Source: Bacillota bacterium
Lineage (GTDB): Bacteria > Bacillota > Sulfobacillia > RBS10-35 > JAJYVN01
Assembly (NCBI GenBank): GCA_021806565.1
Contig: JAJZXK010000003.1
Location: 18,512-82,511 of the forward strand
Direction: 5' to 3'
DNA: 64,000 nt
Shown here in pieces: positions 47,157 through 56,469 of the stretch (within the stretch, counting starts at the first letter, position 1; each line of letters starts with the position of its first letter). Position numbers and translations under genes: made by a program. Under the pieces are notes generated by a model. That model had not been told where the DNA came from, made no database searches, and worked only from the letters and a program-made list of their open reading frames with translations.

Positions 47157-49871
47157 GTGTTGCGGTGTTCCTGGCTGCGCCACGTCGGGGGCCGGCGCGG
47201 CATTTGCCTCCTCTGCCTGACGGCCGCGTGCGCATGGACCACGGCTTGCGGACGGCCCAAACCCGCCGCGGTGCACGTCCGCACCATCCGGCTGGCGCCC
47301 GCACCCGCATCCGTCACCGAAGGGGCGACACTCCGCCTCACCGCCACTGCGCGCTCCGCCAACGGAGCGCCGGTGGCTGGCGCCGTCCTGCAGGCCTTTG
47401 CCAACGGCCAGTCCTGGGGGGCGCCCGAAACGACCGACCACCAGGGCCGGGCCGTGCTGCCGCTACCCATGCCGAGCACGGGAACCACGCGGCTGCAGGT
47501 GGCGACTCCCCCCCGGCGTACGGCGTGGATCTGGCCGGTCAAGACGCCTGCCGGGCGGCCCGTGTATCTCGTGCGAAAGTTCACCCTCGATCCCAAACTC
47601 CTCGGTTCGACGGTCTCCCGGTTGTCGATGCAGGCGACCCTGAGCATCGTGTCGGACCGGCGGTTCGTCGCCTATCTCAACGGTCATAAGGTGGCCTCGG
47701 GCTCGGGTCTGGACGTTCAGACAGTCCAAAGCCTCGGATCGCACCTGCGTGCGGGCGGCAACGTGCTGGCGGTCGAGTCATCGGGCGGACAACAGCCCGG
47801 ACTGCTGGCCCGCCTTTCGCTACGAACCTTCAGCGGTACGCTGACCGTACGGAGCGGCGGCGGGTGGCAGGCCTTTGGCCGGGCTCCGTCCCACTGGAAC
47901 GGCAATGCCGCCGCGTTGAGCCAGGCACGGGCGGTCCGTGTGCTCGGACCGGCGGGCGGCGGCGGCTGGCAAGGGCGTCCGATCCAAAACGGTGCGGCGC
48001 TGGGCCTGACCCCCCTGAGCCTCGGCGCCAGTCTGCCCGCGGGCTGGGTGGCATCTCCGATGGTGCGGGTGGCGGTCCGGCCGGTCCACCTGCCAGTGCG
48101 TCCGAACCCACGCCACATGGTTGGCATGGAATATGAGCCATGGTTCACCTCCATGAACATGACCTGGAAGAGCGCCGAGGCCGTCCCTCTGCTCGGGCCG
48201 TACCGCTCCACCGACACCTCGGCGCTCCGCCAGCATGCCCTGTGGCTGGACCGGGCCGGAATCAACTTCCTCCTCATCGACTGGTCGAATAACCTTTGGG
48301 GTAAGACCAGCTGGTCCCAGCGCTCACCGAACATCCAACAGTTGGTGAACAGCACCACGGTGCTGCTGAACACCTACGCCGCGATGCGAACCCAGGGCTT
48401 ACCAACCCCCCAGGTCACGCTGCTGCTCGGCCTGGACAACGGCCCCACCACGACCACCACCGCCCTGAACGAAGAGATGGCCTGGATCGACCGGAACTAC
48501 GTGCGCAATCCCCAGTACCGAGGGCTGTGGGTGCACTATCTGGGTAAGCCGCTGGTGGTGATCTTCAACGGCGCCGGTCCCAGCGCGCTCTCCGGGCAGC
48601 CGCCGATCTCCACATCGACGTTCACGGTGCGATGGATGGGCAGCCAGTTGCAGCAAAACCACCTGCAGAACGCCGGCTACTGGTCCTGGATGGACGGCTC
48701 GGTGCACCCGGTCGTGACCGCGTACCATGGACATCCCGAGGCGATGACGGTGACCCCGGCGTTCTTCGGCGCCGGTGGCTGGACCGGGCCCCAGGCCCTG
48801 GCGCGGCTCGGCGGGACGACATATCTGCGGGAGTTCGCGCGGGCGATGCAGATCAGGCCCCGGTTCCTGATCATCAACCAGTTCAACGAGTTCGCCGGCC
48901 AGCCGCCCTCGGCGGCCGTCCACGTGGACACATACACCGAGGCCCTGAGCGACGACATCGAACCGACCTCGGTGGGTGACTGCGGCTACGCCAGCTGCGG
49001 CGGCTGGGGCTTTTACTACCTGGATCTGACCCGGGCCCTGGTCTCCATGTACCACGAGGCCAAGCCCAAGAGTACGCTGCTGGCCGTCGGCAGCCCTCTG
49101 CGCGGCGCCACCGTCTGCGGAACGGCGCTGCCCGTCTTTTGGACCACCGTGGGGGCGCGGCCCAGCGGCGTGGAACTGAAGCTGGACGGACGCACCCTGG
49201 CCAGCGGGGCGTCCGGCACCTCGTACCGCCTCTCGCTGGCCGGGTTGCGCCGGGGGCCGCACACGCTCAGCGTGGTCGCCGAGGGCGCCAGCACGCGCTA
49301 TGTGCTCTCCCGCTCCGTGTTCGGGCCGGTACTCTCCCATCCCGTCCCCTCCCAGGTGCGACGCAGCTTCACCTACACCGGACCCTGCTCCGCGGGCACC
49401 CCCGCCGCGGCGAACCCCGCCGCCCCCGCCGCCCGCGACGGGATCGACCTCGGCAGCGTGGCCGCCGGTGCGATCGGGCCGACGCACAACCCGGTGGGGC
49501 CGCTGCTGCCCGGGCACACCCTGGCCGAGGTCTTCACCGTTCCTGGAGCCATGACGTCGGTCGAGGCCACCACCCCGACGTGGAACCACACCGGATCCGG
49601 CGCCACCCTCGTGTTGCGGGCGGGCGCCGGCCTGGGCGGACGAGTGCTGGCACGGCACACCTTCCAGAACGCGCTGGACAACGGCTGGCTGAGGTTGACC
49701 CTGCCGAGCCCCGCACGGGCCGGCGTGTATACGTTGGAGATGATGCACCCGACCGGCCCGGCCATCGGCTGGTGGGGCGCGGCGAAGATGGTCCAGGGGG
49801 CGTACGCGCTGAAGGACGGCCGCCGGCAGGCTCAGGAGTTGGTCGTCCACTGGACGATCGAGGGCGGCTGA
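47157..49871 (+). CDS. Lipoprotein: Ig-like N-term, GH99/GH71-like TIM-barrel core, C-terminal module shared with the LPKTG protein
   Basis: LTAACAWTTACG lipobox-like; VGMEYEPWFTSMNMTW...LWLDRAGINFLLIDWSNNLWG..., LIINQFNEFAGQPPSA..HVDTYTEALSDDIEPTS; C-term SVAAGAIGPTHNPVGPLLPGHTLAEVFTVPG...AIGWWGAAKMVQGAYALKDGRRQAQELVV. Confidence 0.7.
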   Translation: MLRCSWLRHVGGRRGICLLCLTAACAWTTACGRPKPAAVHVRTIRLAPAPASVTEGATLRLTATARSANGAPVAGAVLQAFANGQSWGAPETTDHQGRAVLPLPMPSTGTTRLQVATPPRRTAWIWPVKTPAGRPVYLVRKFTLDPKLLGSTVSRLSMQATLSIVSDRRFVAYLNGHKVASGSGLDVQTVQSLGSHLRAGGNVLAVESSGGQQPGLLARLSLRTFSGTLTVRSGGGWQAFGRAPSHWNGNAAALSQARAVRVLGPAGGGGWQGRPIQNGAALGLTPLSLGASLPAGWVASPMVRVAVRPVHLPVRPNPRHMVGMEYEPWFTSMNMTWKSAEAVPLLGPYRSTDTSALRQHALWLDRAGINFLLIDWSNNLWGKTSWSQRSPNIQQLVNSTTVLLNTYAAMRTQGLPTPQVTLLLGLDNGPTTTTTALNEEMAWIDRNYVRNPQYRGLWVHYLGKPLVVIFNGAGPSALSGQPPISTSTFTVRWMGSQLQQNHLQNAGYWSWMDGSVHPVVTAYHGHPEAMTVTPAFFGAGGWTGPQALARLGGTTYLREFARAMQIRPRFLIINQFNEFAGQPPSAAVHVDTYTEALSDDIEPTSVGDCGYASCGGWGFYYLDLTRALVSMYHEAKPKSTLLAVGSPLRGATVCGTALPVFWTTVGARPSGVELKLDGRTLASGASGTSYRLSLAGLRRGPHTLSVVAEGASTRYVLSRSVFGPVLSHPVPSQVRRSFTYTGPCSAGTPAAANPAAPAARDGIDLGSVAAGAIGPTHNPVGPLLPGHTLAEVFTVPGAMTSVEATTPTWNHTGSGATLVLRAGAGLGGRVLARHTFQNALDNGWLRLTLPSPARAGVYTLEMMHPTGPAIGWWGAAKMVQGAYALKDGRRQAQELVVHWTIEGG

Positions 49872-50068
49872 TGCGATGCCCTCCACCCGGGCCGTAGGGG
49901 CCGCGCCCGAAGACCGCCACCCCGAGACGGCGCCTGTCCCTTGGCGACAGTCAGAACTTGATGGACGCGCCGCCAAGTCACGGCGACGGCAGCGCTTACG
50001 CAGCGCACCTGGAGGTACAGCGGTCCGGAGCGCGAGCGGGCGTCAGAAACCGCGATTTCCGCAGTTCC

Positions 50069-52009
50069 CTACACCCGCCTCTCCCCCCTTCCCCCCCCCC
50101 CCAACTCTCCGCCCCGCCACTCCCGCGCCGCGCCGGTGGCGTTCCAACCCAGCACGCCGTCGTCCGTACGCGTCTCCACTACGCCCCGCGTCGTGGCGAC
50201 CTCGACCTCCGGCAGCCCCAGCGCCCGCGGCAGCGCCTGCAGCAGGTCGCGGACAATCGACTCCGCCGCGCCGGGCACCGCCATCCAGTCGTCTCCCGAC
50301 GCAAGCCCGCCGGTGTGGAACACAGCCGCGCCACGGCCCCACGGCCTGTACCACAGGACCAGCGGCACCTGACCGCTGGCCGGCGTGTGCCGCACCCGCA
50401 GCAGGGGCACGGCGGCGGGGTCGAGGTCGCGGTATGCGTGCGCGAGGTGCAGCGGCGGCAGCGCCGCGTACTCGGGCGTCCGCGCGCCGTCCGCCGGGCG
50501 GACCGCAGAGATGCCGAACACCTCCTCCGCCCGCTCGCCGAAGCCGAAGAGGACGGCAGCGGCGTCCGCACCTCCCGCGTTCTCCAGCGCCTCGGGCCGC
50601 ACCCCCGCGGCCACGACGACGCCGCCCTCCGCGGCGAAGCCCTGCAACCGCCGCAGCGTCTCGGCCGACCACAGCCGCGCCGGTGCGAGGAACACCGCGC
50701 GCAGACCCTGCAACGCCCCCGCGGCCACGAGGTGGTCGTCGAGAACCTCGAAGTCGCAGACGGGCCGCAGAGTTCGTGCGAGCCCCAACGCGCCGCCCAG
50801 GATGCCCGCCTGCCGCAGGGCCAGGTCCGGTAGGGAATGGATCAGGGCCACCTCGTACCGCGGGTGCCGCCGCGTGAGGCATGGGAGGCCGCGCTGCCAT
50901 GCCTCCGCCGCGCCGGGCACCAGGACGGCGTCGGTCCCGCGTTCCGCGACGACGTTGCCCTGGTACTCGTGCAACTGCCGGGCGCCCGAGCCGGTGGCGT
51001 TGAACTCCCGCACGGCGATGCCCGTCGCATTCACGGTCGCCGCGGGCTCGAAGCCGAAGAAGCCGCCGTGGTGGCGCGCGGCGCTGGCGGCCAGGCGCGT
51101 GAGCATCAGGTTCTGGACGTAGTCCGAGCCCTCGTTGGTGATGCGCACCCCCGCGCCGGTCGCGGCGGCCACGCGGCACTGCTCGGAGAAGTCCGAGCCG
51201 TGGGACGGGGTCATGTCCCCGCCGGTGCAGAGGTAGATCTCGCTTCCGGGCAGCCGGGTGCGGGCCTCCACGAGCCAGCGCTCCGCCCAAGCCGTCATGG
51301 CGCCGCGATACCACTCGACAAAGTCCAACCAGGCGCGCGGCGACGGCGCCTGCGGGGGCGAGGACGGGGGCGTTAGCCCGTCCCAGGATGACGGCGCGTC
51401 ACCCCACGCCTGTCGTAATCCGGCCAGGTCACCGTACCGCGCTTGCGTCCAACGGCGGAAATCCGCCAAGGCGTAGCGATCCCCGCACCAGTAGCCGGCG
51501 TGGCCGTGATAGTCGCCGGGCCAGTTGCCGACGACGGTGAAGATGGCCTCCCCGTAGTCGCCGGTGACGCCAAGCAGCAGCGACTCGACGGACTCTGAGG
51601 CGCCGCCCACGCCGTAGCGGGTGGCGAAGGCCGCCATCAGGCGACGGACCTGCGGGAAGAGGTGGGGGCTCCAAATAGATTGGGTACCCGTCTCGCGGCC
51701 GTGCTCCAGGCAGCGGGCAAAGACGCTCTGCTCGCTGCGGCGAAACCACTCCGGCGTGGCGTACCAGGGCCCCGCGATGAGGAACGGCACCCAGCGCAAG
51801 CCGTGCGCCCGCAACGCCTCCAGGTCGGCGTCGAAGACGGACCAATCCCACCGGCCCTGTTCGGGCTCGAAGTCGATCCAGCGAACGTACGTCTCGACAC
51901 TGGTGGCGCCCATGTCGACCAGCCGGCGCAGGACGGCCGCGCCGCCCGGCCGGGCAGCGAACCCCTTCTCCATTCCGATGGTGACTTCCAGTGGCGAGGC
52001 CATGCGCAT
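50069..52009 (-). CDS. GH42-like (beta-galactosidase-type) glycosidase
   Basis: VDMGATSVETYVRWIDFEPEQGRWDWSVFDADLEALRAHGLRWVPFLIAGPWYATPEWF...LGVTGDYGEA...YHGHAGYWCGDRYALADFRRWTQARYG.LAGLRQAWG; C-terminal beta-gal trimerisation-like region. Confidence 0.75.
   Translation of the reverse strand: MRMASPLEVTIGMEKGFAARPGGAAVLRRLVDMGATSVETYVRWIDFEPEQGRWDWSVFDADLEALRAHGLRWVPFLIAGPWYATPEWFRRSEQSVFARCLEHGRETGTQSIWSPHLFPQVRRLMAAFATRYGVGGASESVESLLLGVTGDYGEAIFTVVGNWPGDYHGHAGYWCGDRYALADFRRWTQARYGDLAGLRQAWGDAPSSWDGLTPPSSPPQAPSPRAWLDFVEWYRGAMTAWAERWLVEARTRLPGSEIYLCTGGDMTPSHGSDFSEQCRVAAATGAGVRITNEGSDYVQNLMLTRLAASAARHHGGFFGFEPAATVNATGIAVREFNATGSGARQLHEYQGNVVAERGTDAVLVPGAAEAWQRGLPCLTRRHPRYEVALIHSLPDLALRQAGILGGALGLARTLRPVCDFEVLDDHLVAAGALQGLRAVFLAPARLWSAETLRRLQGFAAEGGVVVAAGVRPEALENAGGADAAAVLFGFGERAEEVFGISAVRPADGARTPEYAALPPLHLAHAYRDLDPAAVPLLRVRHTPASGQVPLVLWYRPWGRGAAVFHTGGLASGDDWMAVPGAAESIVRDLLQALPRALGLPEVEVATTRGVVETRTDDGVLGWNATGAAREWRGGELGGGGRGERRV
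50091..50102. repeat. Homopolymer: 12 consecutive C (G12 on coding strand of GH42-like gene)
   Basis: ...ctcccccctt cccccccccccc aactc... Confidence 0.9.
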
Positions 52010-52089
52010 CCCCTCCACCGCGCGGGGCTTCCTCGGGCACTGCAGGAAACCTGCGCCGGGGGGTCGGGTTGTGCGAGGCGCCAGGGCCC

Positions 52090-52490
52090 AACTTCGCACA
52101 ACTCAGGGCGCTGCATCATTGCCAACTCCTGAAGGACCGAGCAGGCAGGACGACGTTGGACTTTGGTGTTGTCGTGCAGGCACTTGCCGACGACTTCACC
52201 GCACACCTCGAATCCGTGCAGGTGGCAACGCACAAACGTCGCCAAGTCCTGTCGCTCCGCGCCGCGCAGTTTTCCACCTGTTCCTGGCGCACGCGCCGTA
52301 CGATATACTCGGCCCAAGGCGCCAGCGTGGACTTGCGCGGCCCACGTGGCTGCGGCATCGGGATCGTGTCCGCCCGCAGGTACTTCCGACGGTCGCGCGG
52401 GAAAGGTCCAACCGCCTTGCGATCTCCCGGATGCCGGCCCCTTCGGCTCGCAGGTCGTAGATCGTCTTCGCATTCGCGCCCCCCTGCATC
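52090..52490 (-). pseudogene. IS21-family istA transposase relic
   Basis: IYDLRAEGAGIREIARRLDLSRATVRKYLRADTIPMPQPRGPRKSTLAPWAEYIVRRVRQEQVENC (two frames), then DLATFVRCHLHGFEVCGEVVGKCLHDNTKV; internal deletion and frameshifts. Confidence 0.65.
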
Positions 52491-52682
52491 GTCACCTGAC
52501 CCCCTCCTGGATTTCTTTGCCTGGAAACCCAAGCGGGGGCTTCGCTGGGGGGTAGGTCATTTCTTATCCGGCTAACTGGGTCATGTTGAAACCGGCCACC
52601 ACAGGGTCGATAGCACCGGCTTCCAACCCACCGTACCGCCGCGGCCGGGTCACGTTTCCACGCCGCGTCGCGTAGTGCCCGA

Positions 52683-52712
52683 TTGACGCGCGATGCAATA
52701 CCGCGATATCAT
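52683..52712 (+). promoter_or_regulatory. Candidate promoter of vapBC
   Basis: TTGACG (52683-52688), 18-bp spacer, TATCAT (52707-52712), overlapping short palindrome ATCATGAT. Confidence 0.5.
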
Positions 52713-52736
52713 GATACCGGGAGGGAAGCGCCAGTC

Positions 52737-53165
52737 ATGTCGGTCCGGTTCGTGACGACCAACGTCCGATTCGCGCCGGAGGATTACGCCGACCTGCAGC
52801 GTCTGGCCGCGGCGAGTGGCCGCAGCCTGGCGCAGTGCATCCGACTGGCCGTCAGCGCCTATCTGGCCCGTCCCGACGGTGAAACCGATGCGGGTGCGGC
52901 CGAGGACCTTCTCGCATACGGCCCGCCTGGATCCGGCGTCGAAGTGGCCGCGGAGGTGCACGGCGAGACGCTCGTCTTACAGCAACCGTTACCCGGCGTC
53001 CGCGATGGCGATAAGGTGTGGGTCCACTGCATCGGTGCGGCCGACCGGGCCGTGCAGCAACAGCGCCGCCAAGTGGTGGCGGACCTGCTGGCCGAGTTCG
53101 AGGCGATGGAGGCAGGCCCTCCGGCCCCGACCCGCGCCGAGGACAAGGAGATCTACGACCCGTGA
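52737..53165 (+). CDS. vapB: VapB-type/RHH-like antitoxin
   Basis: MSVRFVTTNVRFAPEDYADLQRLAAASGRSLAQCIRLAVSAYL...; overlaps PIN gene start (GTGA). Confidence 0.75.
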   Translation: MSVRFVTTNVRFAPEDYADLQRLAAASGRSLAQCIRLAVSAYLARPDGETDAGAAEDLLAYGPPGSGVEVAAEVHGETLVLQQPLPGVRDGDKVWVHCIGAADRAVQQQRRQVVADLLAEFEAMEAGPPAPTRAEDKEIYDP

Positions 53166-53569
53166 AAGAGGCTTTCGTCGACACCGGTCCGCTCTACGCC
53201 TTCTTCGACACCCGCGACCCCCGCCACGATGACGCCGTCCAGTTGTTTACGGCGGCATGGCCGTTGGTTACGACGAACCTGGTGGTGGCGGAGGTCGTCA
53301 CCCTGGCCATGCAGCGGCGGGAACCGGCTTTCGGCATCCGGCTCGCCGAGCACCTCGTGGAGGGCCGTCCGGCCAGGGTAGAACGGACGACCGCCGCCGA
53401 CGAGGCGCTCGCTGTCCGCTTTTTGAGGCGCTTCGCGCCGACCGGGGTCAACTTCGCCGACTGCGTGTCGTTTTCGGTCATCGCCCGTCTGCAACTGGGG
53501 TTGGTGTATTCCTTCGACCAGAACTTCGCGCCACCGGGCTTCTTCCGGCTCGAGCCCGCCGAATGCTGA
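53162..53569 (+). CDS. vapC: PIN domain ribonuclease toxin (VapC-type)
   Basis: KEAFVDTGPLYAFFDTRDPRHDDAVQLF...LVVAEVVTL...VNFADCVSFSVIARL..GLVYSFDQNF: D..E..D..D PIN acidic residues. Confidence 0.88.
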   Translation: MKEAFVDTGPLYAFFDTRDPRHDDAVQLFTAAWPLVTTNLVVAEVVTLAMQRREPAFGIRLAEHLVEGRPARVERTTAADEALAVRFLRRFAPTGVNFADCVSFSVIARLQLGLVYSFDQNFAPPGFFRLEPAEC

Positions 53570-53589
53570 GGGGCCTCTTGCGACAGGTC

Positions 53590-54225
53590 TCAGCCGGCCA
53601 CACCCGGACGGCTCCCGGGCTTCAGGGCCGGCGCACCACCGGCCTGGCACAGCGGGCACGCATCCGCGGGCCAGGAGGCCCACTCGAACCGGCCCAGGCT
53701 CACGTACGGCACCGTGAACACGCCCGAGGGATCGGCGGTACGGTCGCAGTATGCGGCGACACCGACCAGCCGCGCCCCGGCCGCCTCCACCAACGCTTGC
53801 ACCTCGCGCACCGAGCCCCCCGTGGTCAACGTGTTTTCGCAGATCAGCACCGGCTCTTCGGCCTCGAGGCCGAAGCCGCGGCGCAGAGCCATCCGCCCGT
53901 CGCCATCCCGCTCCGCGAATACGAAGCGCAAGCCCATGGCCTCCGCCAGCGCAAAACCCGGTAGGATCGCACCCAGGGCGGGGCCGAGGATGGTGCGCGG
54001 TCGTAGACCCTGCCCCAGCACGACGGCGGCCAGGGCCCGCGCCAACCGCTGTGCCAGTTCAGGCCACTGGAAAGGGGCGGCCACCTGAAGGTAGCGGTCG
54101 GCGTGGCGCCCTGAACTCAGCACGAAATGCCCCGTGAGCAGTCCACCCGACCGGTGGAGCGTCTGCTCCAGTTCCACCTGACCGCCCCACGGCGCCTCGC
54201 CAAACGCCCCGCCTGACTCCGGCAT
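53590..54225 (-). CDS. pyrE: Orotate phosphoribosyltransferase
   Basis: GGLLTGHFVLSSGRHADRYLQVAAPFQWPELAQ...ILGPALGAILPGFALAEAMGLRFVFAERDGDGRMALRRGFGLEAEEPVLICENTLTTGGSV. Confidence 0.92.
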   Translation of the reverse strand: MPESGGAFGEAPWGGQVELEQTLHRSGGLLTGHFVLSSGRHADRYLQVAAPFQWPELAQRLARALAAVVLGQGLRPRTILGPALGAILPGFALAEAMGLRFVFAERDGDGRMALRRGFGLEAEEPVLICENTLTTGGSVREVQALVEAAGARLVGVAAYCDRTADPSGVFTVPYVSLGRFEWASWPADACPLCQAGGAPALKPGSRPGVAG

Positions 54226-54357
54226 CCGCCAACCCCCTTCCGGTTCTGCGCATATCCCCGGCGCCGGGGGGCCAGACGGCGTGGCGGCGACAGGTCCCAC
54301 CACCGGCGCTCACGAGGCGAGGCCCGCCGGGATGGACCCGCGGCTTTCACGCCGGAC

Positions 54358-55665
54358 CTAACGCCGCAGCCAGCGCCCGGCCGGCGAGCCCCGCGGCGCA
54401 CCGTGCAACCAGACGGGCCGGCCGTCCACCAGGGTCGCCACGACCTCCGCCGTCGGCGGGCAGAGCCGCAAGATCGGCCCGTCGGGATGGCGGCTCCACT
54501 GCGCGGCGGGCTGAGCCGGCGGGTGCGGGCGCACCACCACCAGGTCCGCGTCGGCCCCAAGCGCGATCCGCCCCTTGGACGGCCACAGGCCCCAGGTGCG
54601 CGCCGGCCCCTCGGCGCACAGCCCGACCAGACGCCGCGGGCCCAGCCGCCCGTAGAGCATCGGCAGCGTGAGTTGGACGCCGGCGAAACCCGCTGGCGCG
54701 ACGGCCACGGCCACCGCCTTCTCCGACGTCGCGTGCGGTGCGTGGTCAGACCCGATCTCGTCGATGGTGCCGTCCGCGATTCCGACCCACAGCGCCGCCT
54801 GGTCCGCTTCGGTGCGCAACGGCGGGTTGACCTTGGCCAGGGAGCCGAGGTGGGCGGCCTGGGCGTGCGTGAGCAGCAGGTGGTGTGGACAGGCTTCGCC
54901 GCGCACATCCACCCCGTCGACCTTGGCGCGACGCACCGCCCGCACCGCCCCGGCGGCCGCAAGGTGCGCGATCGCCAGCGGAGCCCCGGCCGCCGAGGCC
55001 AGCAGGCAGATACGCGTCACCGCCTCCACCTCGGCCAGTGCAGGACGCGCGGCCAGGTGGGCGTCCAGTCCGTCGAGTCCGGTCGCGCGACGGGCGGCGG
55101 CGGCCAGCAGGTCCCCGTTTTCGGCGTGCACCATGGTACGCAGTCCGCAGGCCCCAGCGACGCGCAGGGCCTCCAACAGGGCCCCGTCGGCCGGCGCCGG
55201 CAGGCTCGCCGTCGTTTCCCCGAGGAAGAGCTTGAGCCCCGCCGCGCCGGCCGCCGCCAGGGCTTCGATCTGATCGGCGTTGGCGGCCGCCAGCAGCCCA
55301 TAAAAACCGTAGTGACAGCGGCTGCGCCCCGCCACGCGGGCCACCTTTTCCTCCAGCGCGGCGGGCGTGGCCGTCGGTGGCAGCACGTTGGGCATGTCCA
55401 GAACGGTCGTGACCCCACCCGCCACCGCGGCGGTGGAGGCCGATCCCCAGTCTTCCTTGTGCACAAGACCCGGCTCCCGGAAGTGGACGTGGGCGTCCAC
55501 CAACCCAGGGAGCACGATACAGCCGCCGGCATCCAGCGTCGGTGCGTCGGCCGGCGCCGAGCCCGGTGGCGCGAGCGCCGCGAAACGGCCATCGCGCACC
55601 CCCACGTCCATCCGCTCAAGCGCATCCGGCGTACAGACCACGCCACCGCGGATCCAAAGATCCAT
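54358..55665 (-). CDS. pyrC: Dihydroorotase
   Basis: GCIVLPGLVDAHVHFREPGLVHKEDWGSASTAAVAGGVTTVLDMPN...GEACPHHLLLTHAQ...IGSDHAPHATSEK; adjacent to pyrE. Confidence 0.9.
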   Translation of the reverse strand: MDLWIRGGVVCTPDALERMDVGVRDGRFAALAPPGSAPADAPTLDAGGCIVLPGLVDAHVHFREPGLVHKEDWGSASTAAVAGGVTTVLDMPNVLPPTATPAALEEKVARVAGRSRCHYGFYGLLAAANADQIEALAAAGAAGLKLFLGETTASLPAPADGALLEALRVAGACGLRTMVHAENGDLLAAAARRATGLDGLDAHLAARPALAEVEAVTRICLLASAAGAPLAIAHLAAAGAVRAVRRAKVDGVDVRGEACPHHLLLTHAQAAHLGSLAKVNPPLRTEADQAALWVGIADGTIDEIGSDHAPHATSEKAVAVAVAPAGFAGVQLTLPMLYGRLGPRRLVGLCAEGPARTWGLWPSKGRIALGADADLVVVRPHPPAQPAAQWSRHPDGPILRLCPPTAEVVATLVDGRPVWLHGAPRGSPAGRWLRR

Positions 55666-55897
55666 ACCCTCGCCGGGCCGCGACGACGCATCGCCCCGCC
55701 GCTGCCCGAAGCCTCCTCCCAACCGTCTGCCGTCTGGCGTCCCGTCCGCCCGGCGAACGTAGCACAGTGCCAGACCAAGGGCAATCGACCGAGCGAGCGG
55801 GCGCCGCCCACGGGGCCGTTCCTGCTACACTGGCCCTGGCGTCATCGGTGCCGGCCAGGCGACCGTGCGCACGCAGGCACCCACAGGGGGAAACCGC

Positions 55898-56425
55898 ATG
55901 GCATCGCTCCAGGGTCGCAGGGCGATCGTACTCGCGGAGGACCAATATCAGGAACTTGAGCTCTGGTATCCACTGCTGCGGTTGCAGGAGGCGGGGGTGG
56001 AAACCCGGGTCGTAGGGCCTGGGGCCGCCACGTACACTTCGAAGTACGGGTATCCGGTTCAGGCCGATCTCGCGGCGGCCGACGCCGTATCCCAACCCTG
56101 GGACGCCGTGGTCGTCCCGGGCGGCTACGCCCCGGACCGCATGCGCCGCCACCCGGAGATGGTGCGGCTGGTGCGGGATGCGGACCAGCGCGGCTCGGTG
56201 GTGGCGGCCATCTGCCACGCGGGCTGGATGCTCTGCTCCGCCGGCATCCTGCGCGGCCGGCGCGTCACCTCGTTCAGCGCCATCCGGGACGATCTGGTGC
56301 ACGCCGGGGCGCAGTGGGTCGATGAAGCGTGTGTGGTGGACCGAAACCTGATCACCTCGCGCCAGCCCGAGGACCTACCGGCCTTCTGCCAGGCGTTGCT
56401 GACCGCCCTGGACCGGCCGCACTGA
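55898..56425 (+). CDS. DJ-1/PfpI family protein
   Basis: RRAIVLAEDQYQELELWYPLLRLQEAGVETRVVGP...DAVVVPGGYAPDRMRRHPEMV...VAAICHAGWMLCSAGILRGR. Confidence 0.9.
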   Translation: MASLQGRRAIVLAEDQYQELELWYPLLRLQEAGVETRVVGPGAATYTSKYGYPVQADLAAADAVSQPWDAVVVPGGYAPDRMRRHPEMVRLVRDADQRGSVVAAICHAGWMLCSAGILRGRRVTSFSAIRDDLVHAGAQWVDEACVVDRNLITSRQPEDLPAFCQALLTALDRPH

Positions 56426-56469
56426 GCCGCCCCGTCCCGCGACGACCCGCCGAAGGAGGTCCATCCGCC

